DNA from: CAYQUV01 sp964421005
GTDB taxonomy: Bacteria; Patescibacteriota; Minisyncoccia; Minisyncoccales; CG1-02-41-26
DNA length: 8,196 nucleotides
Assembly (NCBI GenBank): GCA_964421005.1
Contig: CAYQUV010000031.1
Location: forward strand, 1-8,196
Reading direction: 5' to 3'
The notes beneath the pieces were generated by a model that made no database searches, had not been told where the DNA came from, and saw only the letters and a list, made by a program, of their open reading frames with translations. The first letter of the stretch is position 1; every line of letters starts with the position of its first letter. Of the stretch, positions 6,596 to 8,196 are shown piece by piece. Made by a program: the position numbers and the translations under genes.

Positions 6596-6657
6596 AACAA
6601 AACGCCGCTTTGAAGCGGCAGTTTTGCTCTTGTGGCCATCTCCTCTATGTAAGAGGT
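6594..6657 (-). ncRNA. Candidate ~62-nt small RNA with 5' hairpin and terminator
   Basis: A good promoter (6692-6664) predicts a start near 6657. The RNA would begin A then CCUCU-UACAU-AGAGG, a 5-bp hairpin (6656-6652 with 6646-6642) at its very 5' end. A short linker follows, then the bidirectional terminator hairpin (6619-6604) and its U-tract ending near 6595. The 5' arm CCUCU resembles an anti-Shine-Dalgarno sequence, and the other arm plus following bases reads AGAGGAG directly before an AUG (6639-6637) that opens a 15-codon frame. That frame's ribosome spacing is too short to be convincing. Target and function are unknown. Alternative: a leader-peptide transcript, or merely a fortuitous promoter. 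Confidence 0.42.
6599..6625. terminator. Bidirectional terminator between converging transcripts
   Basis: GCCGCT/AGCGGC (6604-6609 with 6614-6619) is a strong stem. It is flanked by AAAAC (6599-6603) and GTTTT (6621-6625), which also pair and supply T-tracts on both strands (plus GTTTTG, minus GTTTTGTTTT). It ends the glycosyltransferase message and, on the other strand, the small RNA or lysis transcript. Confidence 0.8.
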
Positions 6658-6663
6658 TACTTA

Positions 6664-6692
6664 ATTAAACCACAAGCAAGAAACCTTGTCAA
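6664..6692 (-). promoter_or_regulatory. Sigma-70 promoter for the small RNA candidate
   Basis: On the minus strand TTGACA (6692-6687), a 17-bp spacer and TTTAAT (6669-6664) with TG extended -10 (TGG before the hexamer). All -35 bases match consensus and five of six -10 bases match. A 7-bp inverted repeat CTTGTGG/CCACAAG (6629-6635 with 6670-6676) overlaps its spacer edge and could be an operator; only one arm is inside the RNA. Confidence 0.6.
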
Positions 6693-6699
6693 GTCTTTT

Positions 6700-6804
6700 T
6701 TATATTTGGATATTCCCTAGCGCTATCGCTTCTGTAAATCGGCCTAAAAGCCAGCCAGCGCTTAAAATTAGAAAAACCCAAATTATTTTGTCAGTTTTAC
6801 TCAT
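6700..6804 (-). CDS. 34-residue single-pass membrane protein
   Basis: ATG at 6804-6802, TAA at 6702-6700. The peptide begins MSKTDK, continues IIWVFLILSAGWLLG (a single hydrophobic segment, residues 7-21), then RFTEAIALGNIQI. A short charged N-terminus, one membrane span and a short tail are typical of phage holin-accessory, spanin-like or toxin-like small proteins. It has no recognisable family. It lies 85 bp downstream of the lytic transglycosylase fusion on the same strand, with a potential pseudoknot between. A run of seven G ends 9 nt before the ATG and could serve as a weak Shine-Dalgarno (with a G-U pair). I infer a lysis role from location only. It is too short for usual gene finders, so conservation should decide. 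Confidence 0.45.
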   Translation of the reverse strand: MSKTDKIIWVFLILSAGWLLGRFTEAIALGNIQI

Positions 6805-6812
6805 AAAATTAA

Positions 6813-6863
6813 GCCCCCCCGTCGGCGTACGAGCAGGGGGGCACAGAACCAATGTACGCCGAC
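6813..6863 (-). promoter_or_regulatory. Interleaved inverted repeats (pseudoknot or switch) before the small membrane gene
   Basis: Two perfect complementary pairs are interleaved: GTCGGCGTAC (6821-6830) with GTACGCCGAC (6854-6863), 10 bp, and GCCCCCC (6813-6819) with GGGGGGC (6836-6842), 7 bp. Each stem's arm lies in the other's loop, the defining layout of an H-type pseudoknot. On the minus-strand RNA the last arm (G-run, then C) ends 8 nt before the start codon at 6804 and is followed by UUAAUUUU, so the 7-bp stem alone also looks like a terminator. Only one unpaired base bridges the two 3' arms, which would strain simultaneous full stems, so alternation between the two is possible. Confidence 0.55.
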
Positions 6864-6889
6864 TTTTATTTTATTTTACTCTTTCAAGA

Positions 6890-7447
6890 TTACTTGTCAA
6901 GAGACCAGCATTTTTTTGTGGCGTTCCACCAGTCAAGATGTCCGGCTTTGAACGCTTTACAGAAAAGTTGAGTTGCTTTTACCACATCAAAAGCGTCAGC
7001 GTCAGAAACTTCCGGGTGCCATTTATCATTCCATTGAAAAGCACCTCTGTCGCGTGAGCCGTCTTTATTAACATGAACCGCCAACGGATCTAGATTGGAT
7101 TCGCACTTCGCCACGCGAACGGCGAGATCCGGATCTACTCCTTCCTGCCTTGCTACTACTCTAATTACATCTTCAACAGATTTTTGTTCTTGATTTTTTT
7201 GACTTTTTCTTTCTATCAATAAATGCTCAATCACAGATGTGCCGGCATATCCGGCTAAAAATGCCGTTGTAGGATTTCCGTCAACAAAATAACCGGCCAT
7301 AGCGCCGGTAGCCATACCGCCCAAAAAACCTAATGAAAAATTACCATTGACTTTTCTTGGTAATGTCAGCGAATTATCCTGCACAATGTCTTTACATAAC
7401 GCGCCGGTTGCGCCGGCTACTAAAAGAAGTACTATTGACAATTCCAT
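6890..7447 (-). CDS. Holin-like membrane domain fused to lytic transglycosylase (endolysin)
   Basis: 185 residues. Residues 1-18 are a hydrophobic N-terminal segment (MELSIVLLLVAGATGAL) and residues 37-77 a glycine-zipper pair of spans (LGFLGGMATGAMAGYF, then FLAGYAGTSVIEHLL), separated by VDGNP. This layout recalls DUF4257-like or holin-like phage proteins. After a Lys/Gln linker (79-90), residues 91-185 are a lysozyme-like soluble lytic transglycosylase domain: VARQEGVDPDLAVRVAKCES (catalytic Glu probably E116), DRGAFQWND (133-141, equivalent of the usual GLFQIN), and a terminal WWNATKKCW. A holin normally makes the membrane hole for a separate lysin; here both are on one chain, so it may anchor at the membrane with the enzyme outside. 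No Shine-Dalgarno site. Start ATG is the only one for the full hydrophobic N-terminus. Confidence 0.78.
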   Translation of the reverse strand: MELSIVLLLVAGATGALCKDIVQDNSLTLPRKVNGNFSLGFLGGMATGAMAGYFVDGNPTTAFLAGYAGTSVIEHLLIERKSQKNQEQKSVEDVIRVVARQEGVDPDLAVRVAKCESNLDPLAVHVNKDGSRDRGAFQWNDKWHPEVSDADAFDVVKATQLFCKAFKAGHLDWWNATKKCWSLDK

Positions 7448-7521
7448 AAATTTGTGTTCTAATAATTCGCGCCGAAAATTTTTAGATTTTACGAATAAAA
7501 TATTTCTATGTTTCGACGTAT

Positions 7522-7550
7522 TTTATATTCTTACCTTCTTGCCTTGTAGA
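7522..7550 (-). promoter_or_regulatory. Possible promoter of the lysis gene
   Basis: Minus strand: TCTACA (7550-7545, 4 of 6), 17-bp spacer, TATAAA (7527-7522, 5 of 6). Predicted start is near 7515, leaving a leader of about 68 nt, AU-rich, before the ATG at 7447. Other AT-rich -10-like boxes (TAAAAT, TATTAG) lie closer to the gene, but without good -35 partners. Confidence 0.3.
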
Positions 7551-7597
7551 AAAAGGCCTTCTGTCCGCTAAAAAGCGCTTTTCAAGTAACCTTTTTC
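7549..7597. repeat. Inverted repeat with T-rich arm and inner palindrome
   Basis: GAAAAAGG (7549-7556) pairs with CCTTTTTC (7590-7597) around a 33-nt loop. That loop contains the perfect palindrome AAAAGCGCTTTT (7571-7582). Read on the minus strand, the 3' arm ends in five T, so it could act as a weak terminator for transcripts coming from the structured region at 7630-8188 towards the lysis gene. Confidence 0.35.
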
Positions 7598-7613
7598 CAC
7601 AAGGGAATCCACA
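7592..7613. other. DnaA-box-like sites (possible replication origin)
   Basis: TTTTCCACA (7593-7601) fits the relaxed DnaA box TTWTNCACA, and GAATCCACA (7605-7613) differs at two positions. A third near-match (TTTCCACA on the minus strand) lies at 7883-7876. AT-rich DNA at 7441-7530 and the 12-bp direct repeat lie alongside. Together they resemble a minimal origin, but the evidence is thin and no replication gene is in the window. Confidence 0.22.
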
Positions 7614-7629
7614 GAATTTTTTTCTTACC

Positions 7630-7767
7630 TTCTGCCCCTCCCTATTTAGAGGCGGGAGGACCCCAGTGGTTGGCTCGCAGAACTTAAAGCCATTTGGCCC
7701 GGGTACGTAGAATTGCCACAAGCCGCACCTCTTTATAGTCGCAACTGCGATTTAACTTCTAACGACT
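7630..7767. other. Structured non-coding segment
   Basis: No convincing frame is present. Nested complementary pairs are: TTCTGC/GCAGAA (7630-7635 with 7677-7682) enclosing CCTCCC/GGGAGG (7637-7642 with 7654-7659); AGTCG/CGACT (7737-7741 with 7763-7767) with a near-palindrome TCGCA..TGCGA inside. The strand of any RNA is not clear, since no strong promoter flanks it. I looked for signatures of tRNA, tmRNA, 5S, RNase P, SRP and 6S RNA and could not confirm any. It may be an unrecognised structured RNA or the leader of the minus-strand lysis transcript. Confidence 0.35.
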
Positions 7768-7774
7768 GTTTGAG

Positions 7775-7831
7775 TTGACGGGGCTTAGGACCTTATCCGC
7801 CGAAGCCGATAACTCCGGATCGCCCCGTCAA
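7775..7831 (-). ncRNA. Stable 57-nt hairpin with UUCG tetraloop (minus strand)
   Basis: TTGACGGGGC (7775-7784) pairs with GCCCCGTCAA (7822-7831), 10 bp. Inside, TTATC/GATAA (7793-7797 with 7808-7812) closes two G-C pairs. Read on the minus strand the loop is C-UUCG-G, the exceptionally stable tetraloop; on the plus strand it would be CGAA, so the minus strand is the likelier RNA. ATCCG/CGGAT (7795-7799 with 7816-7820) offers an alternative pairing. No T-tract follows, so it is a structural element, not a terminator. Its role is unknown. Confidence 0.4.
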
Positions 7832-7871
7832 TTTCATTTTCGGATATGCGAGAAGGTTTGTCAAGGCGGTT

Positions 7872-7950
7872 GTTTGTGGAAAGGCGGGGCGGCGAGCGAA
7901 GTCTTCGCCGCAGCGAATTACGAAGCGAGCCGCCCCGCCTTGAAACAAAC
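7872..7950. repeat. Long GC-rich hairpin
   Basis: AAGGCGGGGCGGC (7881-7893) pairs perfectly with GCCGCCCCGCCTT (7929-7941), 13 bp. The stem is extended across a GGA/GAA internal loop by GTTTGT/ACAAAC (7872-7877 with 7945-7950). The loop has further self-complementary GCGA..TCGC pieces and the wording GAAGCGAGC. Frames across it are short or spurious. It is a REP-like palindrome or part of a larger structured RNA with the adjacent element. Confidence 0.6.
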
Positions 7951-7963
7951 CCCGAATTGGCAA

Positions 7964-8188
7964 AAGCCCTGCCCGACCCATCAGCACTTTTGGGACCCCC
8001 CTCTTAAACAGCAAACGGGGCGTGCCGCCGAGAGGCAAGAGGCTACCCGAGCGGGCGGGGACGGTGGGGTATCCCCGCCCGCGAGGGGGGATCCCGCAGC
8101 CCGAGCGAAGCGAGGGGCGACCGTAGTCGCCCCGAGGCGGCACGCCCAGTCGTCGTCGGGGTTTGGGGTGTCCCCAAGGGCAGGGCTT
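7964..8188. repeat. 225-bp element of concentric inverted repeats
   Basis: Outer arms AAGCCCTGCCC (7964-7974) and GGGCAGGGCTT (8178-8188), 11 bp perfect. An imperfect middle pair is TTGGG-A-CCCC near 7990-8000 with GGGGTGTCCCCAA near 8165-8177. A third pair is GGGCGTGCCGCC (8018-8029) with GGCGGCACGCCC (8136-8147), 12 bp. Inside are two hairpins: 11 bp at 8051-8061/8072-8082 and 8 bp at 8114-8121/8126-8133 (loop CGTA). The layout is that of a branched RNA with closing stems, or of a non-coding mobile repeat with terminal inverted repeats. The long frame on the minus strand (7793-8143) is compositionally driven and not accepted as a gene. Confidence 0.6.
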
Positions 8189-8196
8189 AGTATATA

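Larger units (their letters stand above)
7528..7633. repeat. Direct repeat of 12 bp
   Basis: TTCTTACCTTCT occurs at 7528-7539 and again at 7622-7633, 94 bp apart; both are followed by (T)GCC. On the minus strand it reads AGAAGGTAAGAA. One copy lies just upstream of the putative lysis promoter -10 box and the other next to DnaA-box-like sites, so an iteron or regulator site is possible. Confidence 0.5.

Noticed and set aside
6626..6676. tRNA-like fold (7-bp outer stem CTTGTGG/CCACAAG with inner 5-bp hairpin)
   Set aside because: Too short (48 nt), no T-loop, the anticodon-like loop lacks the conserved T33, and one arm falls in the small RNA promoter.
6686..7057. 123-codon plus-strand frame over the lysis locus
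   Set aside because: Runs antisense over the 34-residue gene, the interleaved repeats and the transglycosylase domain; low-complexity composition from the C/G runs.
7347..7571. 74-codon plus-strand frame
   Set aside because: Antisense to the start of the endolysin gene and its leader; no coding signature.
7506..7721. 71-codon minus-strand frame
   Set aside because: Covers the nested stems and direct repeat; composition and lack of start signals argue against translation.
7640..7770. tmRNA-like wording (GGTTGGCTCG, then ATAGTCGCAAC) on the plus strand
   Set aside because: No tmRNA 5' or 3' ends, no T-arm or CCA end, and the putative tag frame stops after four codons.
7793..8143. 116-codon minus-strand frame
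   Set aside because: Pro/Arg/Gly-rich translation of GC-rich palindromes; open only because of the base composition.
8182..8196. Minus-strand TATACT box at the right edge
   Set aside because: The -35 region is outside the window and the predicted start falls within the 11-bp repeat arm; not enough to call a promoter.

Overview
The window looks like a late-gene segment (tail or virion surface, then lysis) of a phage or prophage, most likely of a Candidate Phyla Radiation (Patescibacteria) host. The evidence is coding regions of moderate-to-low GC with almost no Shine-Dalgarno sites, consensus sigma-70 promoters placed directly against start codons, GC-rich palindromic islands in non-coding DNA with GCGAAGCGAG-type wording, and proteins whose motifs resemble those I associate with Patescibacteria and their phages. 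All reading frames are intact with TGA absent from their interiors, so the ordinary bacterial code fits. Host assignment is inference. No capsid, portal, terminase or integrase gene is visible.

Left edge (1-182): a GC-rich fold-back, an intrinsic terminator, and a promoter whose -35 and spacer lie inside a 16-bp palindrome. Plus-strand cluster (183-4893): eight closely packed genes. They encode several beta-sandwich (LamG/CBM-like) virion-surface proteins, a tail-fibre-like protein, a stand-alone phospholipase D/Nuc-type enzyme, and four mosaic small proteins that share N-terminal and C-terminal motifs with each other. A hairpin terminator closes the cluster, and a second near-leaderless promoter starts a methyltransferase-glycosyltransferase-TPR fusion (4979-6595), probably for glycan decoration.

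Minus-strand lysis locus (7447 down to 6594): a holin-like membrane domain fused to a lytic transglycosylase (6890-7447), two interleaved inverted repeats that could form a pseudoknot or switch, a 34-residue membrane protein missed by ordinary ORF cut-offs (6700-6804), and a promoter-hairpin-terminator unit that looks like a roughly 62-nt small RNA (6657 to about 6595). It converges on the glycosyltransferase gene through a bidirectional terminator.

Right edge (7448-8196): about 750 bp without a convincing gene. It has an AT-rich part with weak promoter and DnaA-box-like sites, a moderately structured part (7630-7831) that could be an RNA, and a GC-rich part (7872-8188) built of concentric inverted repeats. 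An 11-mer from this last part recurs at 71-81 on the far side of the window. The least explained elements are the lysis-locus interleaved repeats, the small RNA candidate, and the concentric-repeat island.
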